From Berberis thunbergii (taxonomy: Eukaryota > Streptophyta > Magnoliopsida > Ranunculales > Berberidaceae): a stretch of 64,000 bases of DNA. Below, piece after piece: positions 32,746 to 44,354 of this stretch (positions are counted from its first letter, which is position 1; the number at the start of each line of letters is the position of its first letter). The DNA lies in NCBI GenBank assembly GCA_003290165.1, contig QNQO01000826.1, forward strand, positions 124,001 through 188,000, in the 5' to 3' direction. The notes under the pieces are model-generated. The model was not told the origin of the DNA. It saw only the letters and a list, made by a program, of their open reading frames with translations, and searched no databases. Made by a program: the position numbers and the translations under genes.

Positions 32746-33545
32746 ATGAAACCCATTGTGATTCGTAAGGTTTGGGCTTACAATCTTGATTATGAGTTTT
32801 GACTCATTGGCTCAACATTGCTTCGATTTGTGTCATTCGATACAGAATTCCCTGTAACCGTTCACTGTTTTGAAGCAATGAACCCTACTGATCACTATCA
32901 CTTTCTCAAGATGAAAGTCGATGACCTTAATTTGATTCAAATTGGTCTCTCCCTCTCCAATGAATATGGGGAATTGGTTGATTTTGGTTCGGATGTCTGC
33001 TACATATGGGAGTTCAACATGAAGAATTTTGACATCCACATTCACAAATATGCCCAAGATTCGGTCCAACTCCTAACAAATCAGGGAATTCAGATAATAA
33101 CAGGGTATATGGGGTGAGTTCGGCCATCTTTGCTCATTACATGTTCCATACTAGGCTCTTGAATAAATATTCTACTGTCACTTGGGCTATATTTAATAGC
33201 ATGTATGACTTCAGCTATCTCATCAAGGCAATCACTAGGAGACCCTTGCCAAATACGCTTCAAGAATTCCTTGGTTTGGTGCATTATATTATTTTGGCCA
33301 AATAGTGTTCGATGTGAAATACATTATGAAATTTTGTAGTAACAATCTCTATGGTAGCCTCGAGAAAGTCGCAAAGGCTCTTGGTGTAAAAAGAGAAGCG
33401 AGGTAGTGTCATCAAGCTGGATCTAACATCTTGCTCACCTTCAAGACCTTTATTAAGATGAAGAGTCGCTTCTTTCAACAAGTCGACTTATGATTTGAGT
33501 ATGGTGGTATTCTGTTCGGCGTAGAAGTACATTGAGATCATAGAT
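32746..33545 (+). pseudogene. CAF1: CAF1 deadenylase pseudogene
   Basis: Plus-strand remains of CCR4-associated factor 1, the DEDD-type 3' exoribonuclease of the CCR4-NOT complex that shortens mRNA poly(A) tails. Visible in order: 'IRKVWAYNLDYEF' at the N-terminus, 'FVSFDTEFP' (catalytic D and E of motif I), 'DHYHFLKMKVDDLNLIQIGL', 'IWEFNMKNFDIH', '[19 protein letters not shown]' (motif II-like), '[10 protein letters not shown]', then after a frame change '[11 protein letters not shown]', '[15 protein letters not shown]', 'CHQAGS' and 'GILFGVEVH'. Stops include one after 'YEF' and one near 33,115, and frame changes occur near 33,115 and 33,300. It has no introns, but plant CAF1 genes usually lack them, so retroposition is not proven. 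It starts 40 bases after the chromovirus LTR. Confidence 0.88.
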
Positions 33546-33571
33546 ACAAGCATGTATGGGATTCTTGTTCT

Positions 33572-34606
33572 GTTTAGGTCAGAGTTAGCTCTATAAGCTT
33601 GTATTCTATTATGACTTTCCTAACATATCTTATTCTGTAACACTTTCCTATTTTGTAACATAGATATACTTCTATTCTTTAACACTCCCCCGCAAGCTGG
33701 ACATGTAGACACAGACGAAATGTGCAGCTTGGAGGAAACTTTGAAGTCCAATTTGGTGAAGAAATCATGACTGTCGAGTGAAACTGCTAATGGTTCGACT
33801 CGAGACATCATGATTGTCGATTTCTGGATGATTCCTGTATGAAGAAATCATGACTCAATTCTAGTCTTGGTATTGCTCAACTCGAGTCAACACAGATTTT
33901 GGTAGTGACAAAATATGGTGAGTGTGAATAGTAGAGTAAAAGATATTCAAATTTCTTATTTTCCCTCCATTCTTCTTCTTATTCGTTTCTTCACTGCTGT
34001 GCGATCTGATATGCGTTCGAACTTGTGATAGGGAGAGAAAGAAGACGAGTAAAAGATCGTGTGGTCTACATCTGTCTAGGTGCTACTGTCGTGTGCGCTA
34101 GAGAGAGACATTGCTGCTATTCTTTGTTGAGTTGAGAACTTATTTATTATTTATTTGAATATCTCCTTGCACTTGCTACTTAGCGTAAAGGTGGAGGATT
34201 AGGCTTCGTGAAGTTACTGCTCGAATTTCTTTGTGCTTGTGCGTGGGCTCTGTTGCAGAGTGAGATTTCCTTTCAATTTGGCTGAACTTGCTGTTGATGA
34301 TGTTTCTACTGCAGTCATCCCTTCCTTGTCTCTTCAACTAGCGTAGTTGTCGGAGGCGGGGAAGGGCTTGAATCCTGAAGTCTTAAGTCACCAAAGAAAA
34401 TTGCCCTGATACCATGCATGTACAGAATTGTATTGAAATATTATTGTGTTGTTATATCATTGAATAAAATACAAGCTTATAAAGCTAACTCTGACCTAAC
34501 CTTGTGAAGATAGGAAACGTAAGACTTCTATTCTATTCTGACTTTTCTAACATATCCTATTCTGTAACACTTTCCTATTTTGTAACATAGGTAGACTTCT
34601 ATTCTT
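33572..34606 (-). mobile_element. Short copia-like LTR element, no coding capacity
   Basis: On the minus strand: 5' LTR 34606-34417 (TGTTAAAGAATAG...GTACATGCA), then a primer site 'TGGTATCAGGGCA' that overlaps the LTR end, an internal stretch of about 730 bp with no copia protein motifs, a purine tract 'GCGGGGGAG' and a 3' LTR start TGTTAAAG at about 33,686. Both LTR starts share about 70 bases. The short LTRs and small non-coding interior suggest a TRIM-like non-autonomous element. The 3' LTR is cut short and its inner end is inverted relative to the 5' LTR. Confidence 0.7.
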
Positions 34607-34613
34607 TAACATC

Positions 34614-35830
34614 TTTTTTTTGTATATATTTTCTACAGATATTTTTACTGAATGAAAATATAGTTTTTTTTAATTAAACCTCCAGTGGGGAGGGGCAACT
34701 ATGGGATGTCAGACCTTTATTACTTATCAAAAAAAATGATTCAATCAAGATGGGGGTACATTACGACTTTACCCATGTTAAAACAAATTGGACCAAAGCC
34801 CTAATGCCCAATCTAAAAAACGACAACCACCAAACTGGCTAACAAGACTTGAAAAGTAAAGACCCACGAACAAAATGAACCAAAAGTAATCACATTGGTA
34901 GAAATAAGAACAAAAAAAAAAACAAAGTGAACATCCCCAAAAAACAGGGTGCACCGACTGGAAACGCATCCTCGCACCTGCTGCTCCAACCGGTACTTGT
35001 CAAACCAGAGGACTGCTTTCAGTAGTCCGACAGAGTGGGCCTCGCAAAGCCCCGCTGTAGCAGCTTTTGCAAGCAGAGTAAACCTCGCACCTGCAGCTCC
35101 TGCTGATGATCCGCACCTCGCACCTGCAAACTCGGCCTCTTCGCAAAGTCTGGCTCTGCCTAGCATCCCCTGCTTTACAGAAAAACAGGGAGCTCCAAGA
35201 ACAGTGTTCCTGCAGACAGCACCCGGTCCCAGACAACATGGATCTTGAGCGTAAAATCCAGCCTCCAGCGAGACTGCCTCCCCCCAGCTGAAACGCTGTC
35301 TCGACCACAGACTGCCCCTGCAACTCCCAGCTGTTCCAAACCCGCATTGCTTCGCAAAACCAGACAGTGCCATGAAATAAGGCTGCCTCTATACTTACCC
35401 ATGGCGGATGTACGCCGTATGCCATTGGTCCAGCACCAGCAAGCCTGCCACTTTCCTCGGAAGTTCATTCGCACTGAAAGAGATATTCCTATAGTCTCGT
35501 TGTGCTCTGTCCGCTAACACATCTGCCACAGCATTGGCCTCTCTATAGATATGTTGGCAATCTAACGTCAGTGTTGCCGCCAACAACTTAATTTCCTTCA
35601 AAATATTCTCCAAGTGCCAGGGGATTGTCAAAGTGTCTTTAAACCATCCACAAACTAGTTCCGAGTTCGTTTGAACTACCACCTTGTTGAAACCCAATGA
35701 GAGACAAAGGTGGAGACCCTCGGCTAGAGCCAAAATTTTCGCTTTATTATTGGAGTCTGCACCGAAAAATAATTGTTTGCCCACCACACAGTGACCTCTA
35801 GAGTCTCTAATGATCACACCGCCAGATGTT
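34614..35830 (-). pseudogene. LINE 3' end with RNase H domain
   Basis: The minus-strand frame 35,817-35,395 encodes a plant RNase H of the RVT_3 type found at the C-terminus of L1-like LINE ORF2: 'GVIIRDSRGHCV', 'NKAKILALAEGLHLC' (catalytic Glu), 'VQTNSELVCGW' (usually D at the catalytic site; here N), 'HIYREANAVADVLA' (final His/Asp region). Downstream is a GC-richer stretch with short 'ctcgcacctgca' repeats and a 3' tail ending in a minus-strand A-run (T-run at 34,614-34,621). Everything upstream of the RNase H is missing, which fits 5' truncation. Confidence 0.8.
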
Positions 35831-36374
35831 GTGGATAAGTTTTTGCTAGATTCTTATGAAATTAAAACATCAACCACAATCACTTTGATATAACTCAATT
35901 TTTTAATTATATTCTTAAACAAGGAACAGTTGCCGCCATTTGTCTGTGTATTTGTTTTGCATAATTGAAGATTATATAAGCTAACATGGCCTGATTAAGC
36001 CAAAGCCATTCACAATTCTTTTTGGTATTTTTCTTAATATTATGGCTTTGGCTTAATCACAATTCTTGCAGAGAGTCTAAAAGCAAGTATTGCTCATAAC
36101 ATAGTATAAAACATGCTTATTAGACTCTCTGTAAGAATGTCGTATTGCATTTAGTACCTGCTTGTGAGAAATTTGCTTCTTGCAAGTTTATGCTTTGTCA
36201 TTAATGCTAAGATCTCATTGGTAAATAACTGGTAAAACACAATGTAAAATTTTACGAGTATTACTTCTTCCCATAACCTTTATATAAATTGCTTTAGTAC
36301 ACCACTCCCAAGTAATTGCAGTACCCATTCAGATCTTCATCCATATCAGACCAAACTTAGTTTCTAGGATTCTA
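35831..36374. other. Intergenic with two tandem hairpins
   Basis: No coding sequence. Two inverted repeats lie side by side. TGATTAAGCCAAAGCCAT (35,992-36,009) pairs perfectly with 36,042-36,059. TTCTTGCAGAGAGTCTAA (36,063-36,080) pairs with 36,120-36,137 with one mismatch. The rest is AT-rich. Confidence 0.75.
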
Positions 36375-36927
36375 TTACTTGAATCAATCACGGTCTTGTA
36401 TAATCGAGAAGTGGATTTAAAAAAAAAACCCAAAACAGAACTATTATGCTATGCTCATGTACAGACAGTGTTGTCCAAGGTAACTACTATCCTCGTGTAC
36501 TGACAATGCTAAAACTGCAACATTACTTTAAGATCATAAAAAGACACATTGCTAAACGGATGATGTCCTAACAGACTAAAGTCCTTTATGGCGATGTAAT
36601 GTCAGTGCAACTTTCACTGCTTGTGAAAGATCCGGTTTAATCCTGCATTGCCGTAGATGCACAGGACTAAGTTATTGATTACAAAATTGGGGTTTGTACC
36701 AGTTTTGCATTCATGGTCAGGTTAGCGAACTAAGCATGGAACCCTATCACAGAATGTCTTTCCAGACGACATTGGCCACTCTTAATAAAAGGCTACCCAT
36801 GGCAAAACAAGTTTTCTCCAGTGACTTTGTCTACTCCTTAGTGCAGTTCATTTGGTAACGGGTGGTGCTTTTTCCAAAGCATAAAGAGCAGTCTTTATCA
36901 AATCTGCCACTTTCTTTCACTTTGTCT
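36375..36927. repeat. Left arm of large inverted duplication, outer part
   Basis: This 553-bp stretch is the near-identical reverse complement of 50,088-50,638, for example 'gcatagcataatagttctg' on the right against 'cagaactattatgctatgc' on the left. It has no coding sequence. It is separated from the inner part of the arm (44,355-44,509) by CACTA A, which inserted after base 36,927. Confidence 0.92.
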
Positions 36928-37489
36928 CACTACAAGAAAAAGTTAATATAGCGGCGGTTATTTAGCGACGGTTAGAAAAACCCGCTGCTAAATACTTTAT
37001 TCAACGACGGTTGAATAACTGTCGCATGATAATATTATGTAACGACGGTTATTGTTAATTGGCGACGGTTGTAACTGTCAGGATACGATTTTTTTCTTTG
37101 GTGCAAATAACATCCCAATTGGGTGCAAATAGCATCCCGGTTGGGGTTTCTTTTTACCTTTTGTCGATCTAAACAGAAGAAGAAAAATGAAGGGTTTGAA
37201 ACCTCTCAAAACCCTCATTCATTTTCATCGAAAAAGTTGATTTGCTCGTTTAATTCTCCCCAAAAGTTAGGGTTTTTTCCCTTCTATCGTTGGATCTAAA
37301 ACGGTTAGAATCGAACATTATCACCGAGATTTGTCCAAGTTCTTGGAGTTTGAGAGTTCCAGATTTGTTTCTTTGTTTTCCAGGTTTGATTTCGGTGAAA
37401 TTTATATTTGATTATTTTCTCGATTAACGGTGTTAGATCAGCTTAGTTTTGGTTGATTTTTGAACGATTTTTAACTCTTTGTGAACAAG

Positions 37490-37957
37490 ATGGAAGAGGA
37501 GAGACCATCAGTTTCGATTAGCAATGCTTAGTGTAGACGGTGAAGCCATCGAAGCTCGATTCGTAGAGCTCTGCAAGGTAAAACTTTTTTGTTGCTGTGA
37601 TTTGTTATTTCCATATTTGTTTCTTGATCGTACTGAGACTAAGATATGATTTCAGACTGGTTTGGCGCTTGATGAGAATCTCTTCAAACAAGCGATGAGG
37701 TTGTTCAAAGAAACCTAATGTTTTTCAGTTCAAGTTCATTGATATTCCCCTTTTTGTGATGTTTTTTAGTTAGGGTTTGTGTTTTTTGAATTGATGGAAT
37801 TGTTAATTTGATTTCAGTCGGAATGGTTTTGGCTTGTGTTTATTGTTTATTTGGTGAGGAGATTAAGTGAGGGGAATATGGAGAATGGAAGTCAGGAGAG
37901 TGAACAAAGTGAATTCAATTTATGCCAGATCATGAAGGCCACAAAGCCTGATCTTTG
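37490..37957 (+). pseudogene. RBR1: Captured exons of retinoblastoma-related gene
   Basis: Three exon pieces with GT/AG borders match the N-terminal start of plant RBR, the pRb-like repressor of E2F that controls S-phase entry. Exon 1 37,490-37,577: MEEERPSVS and, after a frame change, 'EAIEARFVELCK'. Exon 2 37,656-37,715: 'TGLALDENLFKQAMRLFKET'. Exon 3 37,818-37,954: 'WFWLVFIVYLVRRLSEG' then 'FNLCQIMKATK'. The last runs into a TGA. These follow the RBR N-terminal order (LC..L.LD....A..LF.ET; RFWFA...Y.V.RLS; ..LCQILR..K). Only the first few exons are present, with introns retained, so they were captured as genomic DNA inside the CACTA element and not as cDNA. Confidence 0.78.
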
Positions 37958-38365
37958 ACTTAAAACAAACATTCTTGGTGCAATTAGAGATGGTTCTTTT
38001 GTCAAGATGGGCATTGTTGGTGAACCAGTTGACAAGCACTTTCTATGGGGTCATTCATCATGTACTTTGCATAACAGTCACCCTCCAAAGGTTCTTATTT
38101 TTGGTGGTTTTGGAGGCTTAGGAAGACATGCACGAAGAAATGATACTTTAATGCTTGACCCCCTTTCTGGTATTTTAGAAGCTATTACGATTGAGGAGCC
38201 ACCATCTCCACGCTTGGGTCACACATCTTCAATGATTGGAGGATCTCTTTTTGTTATTGGTGGTCGTTGTGATCCTACAAAGATTCTGAATGATGTTTGG
38301 GTCTTCAATACAGATAAGAAGAAGTGGGCGTTACTGAAGCGTGCTGGCGTTGTGTTCCATCCTAG
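37958..38365 (+). pseudogene. Captured kelch exon of tRNA wybutosine-synthesis gene (TYW2/3/4-like)
   Basis: An open plus-strand stretch contains 'IVGEPVDKHFLWGHSSCT', 'VLIFGGFGGLGRHARRND', 'RLGHTSSMIGGSLFVIGG' and 'ILNDVWVFNTDKKKW'. These are kelch repeats and closely match the middle of the plant fusion protein that carries TYW3, kelch and TYW2-like methyltransferase modules for wybutosine formation in tRNA-Phe. The exon ends in a GT donor after 'HPR' (38,365/38,366). It is joined directly to the RBR exon fragment with no intact frame across the join. The TYW3 and methyltransferase modules are absent. Confidence 0.8.
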
Positions 38366-38644
38366 GTGATCCCTTGAGCACAATTATTTTTTATGACTTC
38401 CAGTTACATGATTTTCTGAGTTGGTCATTAATCTTCTGTCATTGTCTCCACTCTCTCATGTAAAATATTTACATGGTTTAATTTTAAGACAATTTTTATT
38501 CAGGAAGGTAAAATTTTAGCTCCACTAAATTGTTTGCTTGCCCAAACTATTCTATTGATCACTTTTCAGCAATTTCTTATTCTAATTTGCAAGCTAATTG
38601 AACATTATGTGATTATTGATGGAACATATAATATATGTTTGCAG

Positions 38645-38684
38645 GCACCGACATGTTGCAGCAGTTGTAGGGAGAAAGATATAT
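38645..38684 (+). pseudogene. Next kelch exon of the captured wybutosine gene
   Basis: After a TTGCAG acceptor, 40 bases encode 'HRHVAAVVGRKIY', joining in phase with the preceding exon (PR+HRHVAAVVGRKIY) and ending in GTGAGT. This matches the following kelch blade in the same gene family ('PPRHRHAAA.VG.K.Y.FGG'). Correct exon phase and spacing show that the capture kept the native intron. Confidence 0.75.
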
Positions 38685-39971
38685 GTGAGTTTTTCCTTAG
38701 TCTCAGTCGTATCGTTTGAGCAAATGAGATCATTTTCAGTACATCTGACTAATCCTAGTTTTACTTAGATAACTTTGTGTTTGATTACTTTTTTTTTACT
38801 ACTATGTAGATTAACTATACCCTATTATAATACAAGACGCAGCTAATAAGGAAACCTGTCTATTAAAGTTCATATAAAAAGTTTTTGCACATAAAATGTA
38901 ATACTGTATAGCACCACACCACCACCTAGATCAGCAATGACAGAAATGAACCACCTTTGTATTTAGTGTAATAATTTAAAATCTCGCTTAGCCTTTAATG
39001 TTTTATTTATTCTTTAAATTCGGTGGCCTCTTTTAGTATTTTTCCTTGCCAGTGGCCATACTCTCTAGTTGTCCGTTTAGTATACGGTATTCTACTGAAG
39101 GAACAAGTTCTGAAAATAATGAAGAACCTGTGGCAGGACTCTAAAACAAATTGACGAGATGGTCATAAATTGAATATACAAAATCTCTGGACTTCTACTT
39201 AGGTGGAACACTATGGGAAAATCTAACATTTCTATTGGGGTACACCAAGTTTGGTGAAGTCCATCTGACATTACCATTGTAAAGTATGAATGTCAGTAAC
39301 GAAGAGCAGGAAATAAAAGTAAATCAGCGCTAAAGTGCGTGGACCATGAAACACATAATATATGCCTTATTATATGTAACCATTTCCAACAACTCCTAAC
39401 TGAACTGGACTAGTAGAAGCATTAAACTGGTATTGACGAGGATTAATGACCTGTTTGATTAGAAAGATTAATGATATTTTGATATCTAGATAGTTCCCAG
39501 TGCTACTCGATACAAAGCTATGCACAAGGAGGTCATGTAATTTCTGCATCCCTCGTTTTTTTTTTTAATCCAAGGCCCAAGGAAAATCTTCAACACGTAA
39601 TGTTGAACCCATTGTAGAAGGAGTAAGAATTCTGTGATGTTATTTCTCTTTTTTTTGAATTTCTTTATCACCTCTTTCCTTTTCTTGATTGAGATTTTAT
39701 TGATGCACATGTGCAAAAGCTTGTGCTCGGAAATGGCTTCGGTGCAATATCTCCATTTTACACTATTTCATTTTCTGGATATGCTATTGATATCACACAG
39801 GGTATCTTACAACATAAAAGTTTTTAGTGATGAAAGACGGGAGGTGGTTTTAAAAAATTAATCTAGTTAAATGCATTTTAAATACACCTAATGGTTTCCT
39901 GGATCCTTCTTCTTTCATTTTAGAACTGAAAAATAGGCATAGAGCTTACCTTACTGTAATTGGTGTTGCAG

Positions 39972-40043
39972 CATTGGTGCAAAGATGGTCAAAAAAGACT
40001 GTGATGAACTCCATCGAGCTCTAGACAACAATGACCGTGAAGG
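39972..40043 (+). pseudogene. Unidentified captured exon
   Basis: A TTGCAG acceptor, a 72-base open stretch ('GAKMVKKDCDELHRALDNND') and a GGTAAG donor look like a small internal exon. I do not recognise the gene. It may belong to a third captured gene. Confidence 0.4.
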
Positions 40044-40188
40044 GTAAGAAAGAAGCTTATCTCATGCACTCGCTACATAAACGCTGTATCTTTTACCATT
40101 TAAAAGGATGTAAGAAATATAAGGTTATCTAAAAATAACAATGGTCTTTGTCATTTCATGGGTGTACATCGGTCATTTCTATTCTTGT

Positions 40189-41589
40189 CAGGGGCAGAGC
40201 TACATTGTGATGGGTTGGGGTAAGAGTCGCACCAATCATTCTCCAATTTAGTCGTGTATACAATCATTTGGTCCATGTTGGTTTAATTTATGTGATCAGC
40301 ACCTATAATATCATAGTAAGACATTTCTAAGTATTTTGCTAAAATAATGTATAGGATGTTCTACTCATGATAATTCCAATATGCAATTATAAAGCATATT
40401 TCCATCCAAACATTAAGCATGTGATCAATATCAAATGCAAATAAGCATACTCATGTAATCAAATATTCTTTGACAAACAAATGTAATCTATGAAGTAAAT
40501 TAATACTTAACATACCTGTTTGTCGTAACTCCTGTATAAGATTCAAGTGCTGTAAACAATTCAAAGAAATAGTTAGGAACAAATGTACCAGTATTTCTTG
40601 GGTTGAGTCGCGGACTAGGTCGCTCTCTTTAAGACGTTTCGCGGCTCTGCCCAAGATTGTGCTAGCAGTTTCATAGCCCTGCCGTCTCCAGGATAAAACA
40701 GCCCAGAATCTTCTCCGTCTCGTTCAAAAATGCACAATAAATGAACGATATACTATTCACCCCCATTCTCATTATTTGCTCGGAATCAAAAAACAGAAAA
40801 CACGTTCTGGATGCACTACTGTTTTGAAAACAAAACTCAAGAACTGTTTCTGTTTTGCAAAAACGCAATTACTGTTTCTGAATTGCAAATTCAAAACTGG
40901 AAGAAGAAGAAGATCACAAAACTCTGTTTTTTTTCGTTTCATTCTCTTAAGCTTAGATGAACTGTTTTCTTCATCTCATGAACTGGAATAACGATTTTGC
41001 AATGACTGTTTTCTTCATCCAAGAACTGGAAGAAGAGACTGAATAGAAGAAGCTCTGTTCTTCTTTATTCAAGAACTGGAAGAAGATCAGAAGAAGCTAT
41101 GAAGAAGCAATCACTCTGTGTGTTTCGGATTAGCTCATTAGCTCACAATCATATTCACTGCTCTGTTTCTGTTTTGCAGGAAAAACTGGAAGAAGAAGAA
41201 GATAACAAAACAGAGCTCTCTCTCTCTGTTTTTCGTTTTGAAGAAGCAATCACACTAGCAAGCTCTGCTCTGTTTCTATATATGTTGTTCATTCTGTTTT
41301 TCAAAAACTGTTCAGAATCAAAAGAAGCAAGAACAGGAAGACAAGACTATAAGAAGAAGCTCTGTTCTTCATTTATCCTAACACACCAAGACGAAAGCAA
41401 AAATCTTTAAATGTTTGGTACTTTACTCTGTGTGTTCAAGACAAAAGTAAAAGTCTTTAATTCTCTAGGTAATCAATTAAAAAAATGAAACTTTAAACTC
41501 TTGATTTTGAAATATATTTGTTAATTACTTATTGAACAAAAATAATATCACGGAATATTATTGATTTCATTATCTTGCCTCTGCCCCTG
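40189..41589. mobile_element. hAT-type element nested in CACTA A, 1.4 kb
   Basis: Ends CAGGGGCAGAGC... and ...GCCTCTGCCCCTG, with flanking 8-mers attcttgt (40,181-40,188) and gttcttgt (41,590-41,597), 7 of 8 identical. The 8-bp duplication and CAGGGGC-type ends fit hAT. The interior is repetitive, with many 'aagaactggaagaagaag' and 'ctgtttctgttttgc' units, and encodes no transposase. Confidence 0.75.
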
Positions 41590-43022
41590 GTTCTTGTCCT
41601 TGTTCATTTCCTTTTATTTGTTAACTTTTATTGAGTACTGGCTGATTAGATACTTCTATTTGAAATTCTCTACATAGTTTTTTTTTGTACCTTATTTTTG
41701 TTTACAATAATATTTCTATGTGGTTTCTTCGTCTACAATTCACCATAGGACTGCAATTATATATATAACAATCGTTTTGCCATGTATATTAAAAGTCTTC
41801 AGTTTTTTCATTTGGTACTTGATGAGGTAATTGTATTATGAAAGTCACACAGATACTGTACAATTTTCATCTTCTCTTTTTACTCAAGTTAATTTCAACA
41901 TTCTTTCACTTTGGAATTCTTATTTTTGAATACTTAATGGGCGAAGATTTTGCTATCTGTTAACGCCATCTTATTAAGTGCATTGACTGTCGGATTATAG
42001 TCTCTTTTTTGTTGCGGGGATTATATTCCATTTTTTCCACTCTGTGTTGTTACAAAAGATTTTATGAATATGAAAATAGGCACATCAAGTTCAAGCAAAA
42101 GCCCTTGTGTTTTATTATGCTGAGAGAAGTTTAATTCAATCCTGCTCTGGTTTTTCAGGTGGGTGATTGTATATCTTGCGCAGATGAAACTATTAATTGT
42201 TCCAATCCTCAGTGAAGAATGAGATTTCATAAAGAGTCACATGTTATTCTTTGGTAAATCAGCATCACCTAGTTGTATCTGTCTTTGAAAAGGTATCTTA
42301 TTGCAATTATCCTTTGTAGCATTTGTTATTGTTCTCACAATCTTCATATAGTTCAGTGTCCAAGTGACTAATTGATTTGCACTTATTATATGAAATATAT
42401 GGCATGGCTTTTCATTTGTAGTTTAATTGTTGAGGTAGCGATTGTTGCTTCATAGTATTTCCAATAATGATGAGAATATAATTTCTGATTAGAATATTGA
42501 TTAGTACCATTATGTGAATATTTTATCTCTTTTTAATCAAGTCCTCTTGAGTCTTTACTTGTTGGAGACCCCTGAGGTTCTCAGAACTCTATTTCTGCTG
42601 CCAAGATCATCCTCTGCATTTGCAGTCGATGAGCAAGCGTGAATTTGATTCTCACTATTTCGTTTTGTGTCAACCATTGCAAGATTTTTTTTCTCATGAT
42701 CTACTAGCAGCCTTGCACCAGTTCCTCTCAAACCTGTATGGTAAATCAGAGGTAGGGCTTGGCATTTTACACTGAAAACAGGACCGATCGGGTCGGTCTG
42801 AGCTAGTTTTGTGCGCTGCATGGAGTGATTGACAGTGGCAAGGGTATTCCTTTACGCAGATACTCAGAAATGAGCTTTGGCCAATGATATAGAAGTTGAG
42901 GTCGAGTGTATTTGAATAAGCAATTACAGGTAGGTTGCTCCTCACATGTATGACTAGAGGTTTTCCCTCTTTTGGCTGGCTATTTGAAAGTTTCTTAGTA
43001 ATGGTAACCTCTGATGCTTCAG

Positions 43023-43101
43023 GCTTTACTCATGACCCACTGTGCCGTCTAGCTTTTGCTCAGGAGCACTATGGGGAGTGGAATGTCTCAATAGAAACTA
43101 G
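43023..43101 (+). pseudogene. Unidentified captured exon
   Basis: Bounded by a TTCAG acceptor and a GGTAAC donor. It encodes 'FTHDPLCRLAFAQEHYGEW' plus a few residues without a stop. The composition is like a conserved protein, but I do not recognise it. Confidence 0.4.
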
Positions 43102-44354
43102 GTAACTACTAGCATTCTAGTTTTTCCCTCTCCTGCCCATTGTTGTACAATGTAAACCTTAATTTCTATTGCACCCAAATATTCAAATGTTGCTCAGAAT
43201 ATAAGATTGTTTGACAGTTTTCTCAATCGTTTTTACCCTTGAAGCTATATTTCGAAATACCTGCTCAAGCTACGATCGATGTGAGAAGATGACAAGGAAT
43301 GGTATATTTGCCATCCTGTCCTAGGATTTTCTATTCCGTCCTCAACTGTCAATTGATCCAGTTTGGCAAAGTACGTAAGTCATTTTAGTTTGTCATTTTA
43401 ATTTGAAATGTTTTCAACTATGCAATTTCTTTTCTTTCCATTGATCAGTGAAGGAGATGACAAGAAATGGTATTGACTAAGAAAATTTGATTATGTCCAT
43501 GCCTTGAGTTTCTTGGAATTGGTGTTATATTTAGATCAGTTATTTATTTCTTTTTTTTTGCTTTAACAATTTTTTGGCTGCCACTTGACATACAATTATT
43601 TGTAAATTGTCAGACTTCAAAGGCATTCCATTCCAGGCCTTTCTGATGAGCAATCTTAAGACTAAACTTATATAGCTTAATCTTGGCCAGCAGCTTACTG
43701 ATGAGATCAAGGTCGGTGAGGCCTTGTAGACAACGACTCTGAGACAATCATTGTACAACTTCGATTTTGGTTGTTAGATGTAAGCATTGACAATTTGTAA
43801 CAATTTTAATTTGTATTTTTCTTCTGGACCATGTATAATATTGATTTTGAAATGAAATTAAAGTTCTTCTTAATGTATGATGATGGTATCATATGAGTTT
43901 AGTTTAGTGTCGTTTATATTTGATTTTTTATTTTAGTCTAAAAGTTGTAATGCATATGTTGGATAAATTATTTGCACCCAATGAAAAGAAAACACAAGTT
44001 GAAAAATGTGATTTTTTATATGGTAAAAAAATTTGAATTATCAAAAGGAATTTAGCGGCGGTTGCAAATCGTCGCTAAAAGGCAAAAGTTGGATTGTTCA
44101 TCGAATTTTGTCGACGGTTATAAACCGTCGTTATATTGTATTTAGCGACGGTTATAAACGTCGCTACATTAAACCGTCGCTAAATAGTAATTAGCAACGG
44201 TTATGCCAGCGGTTGCCTAAAACCGTCGCTGAATGACCTAGTGACGCCTTTATTAGCGGCGGTTGGCCAAGCGTCGCTGTATTATTTAGCGACGGTCAGA
44301 ACCGTCGCTAAATACCTTTGGCCACCATCGCTAAATTACTTTTTTCTTGTAGTG

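Larger units (their letters stand above)
36928..44354. mobile_element. CACTA element A, 7.4 kb, TSD tct, with captured exons
   Basis: Ends CACTACAAGAAAAAG...CTTTTTTCTTGTAGTG with 3-bp target duplication tct (36,925-36,927 and 44,355-44,357), the CACTA (En/Spm) hallmark. Subterminal regions (36,945-37,080 and 44,050-44,340) are packed with 'tagcgacggtt' units in both orientations, the expected transposase-binding arrays. No transposase was recognised. The interior carries exon fragments of two host genes, unidentified exon-like pieces and a nested hAT. The empty site survives in the opposite arm of the palindrome at 50,087-50,089. Confidence 0.93.

Noticed and set aside
34813..35425. Several overlapping frames on both strands of 100-190 codons
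   Set aside because: They lie in the GC-richer 3' part of a LINE, overlap each other in all frames and show no protein motif.
37490..38684. A functional host gene fusing RBR and kelch domains
   Set aside because: Frame breaks in exon 1, a stop at the join and location inside CACTA ends show captured fragments.
42755..42810. Element end with gaccgatcgggtcggtc
   Set aside because: The short G/C words resemble hAT-like ends seen elsewhere, but there is no second terminus or duplication.
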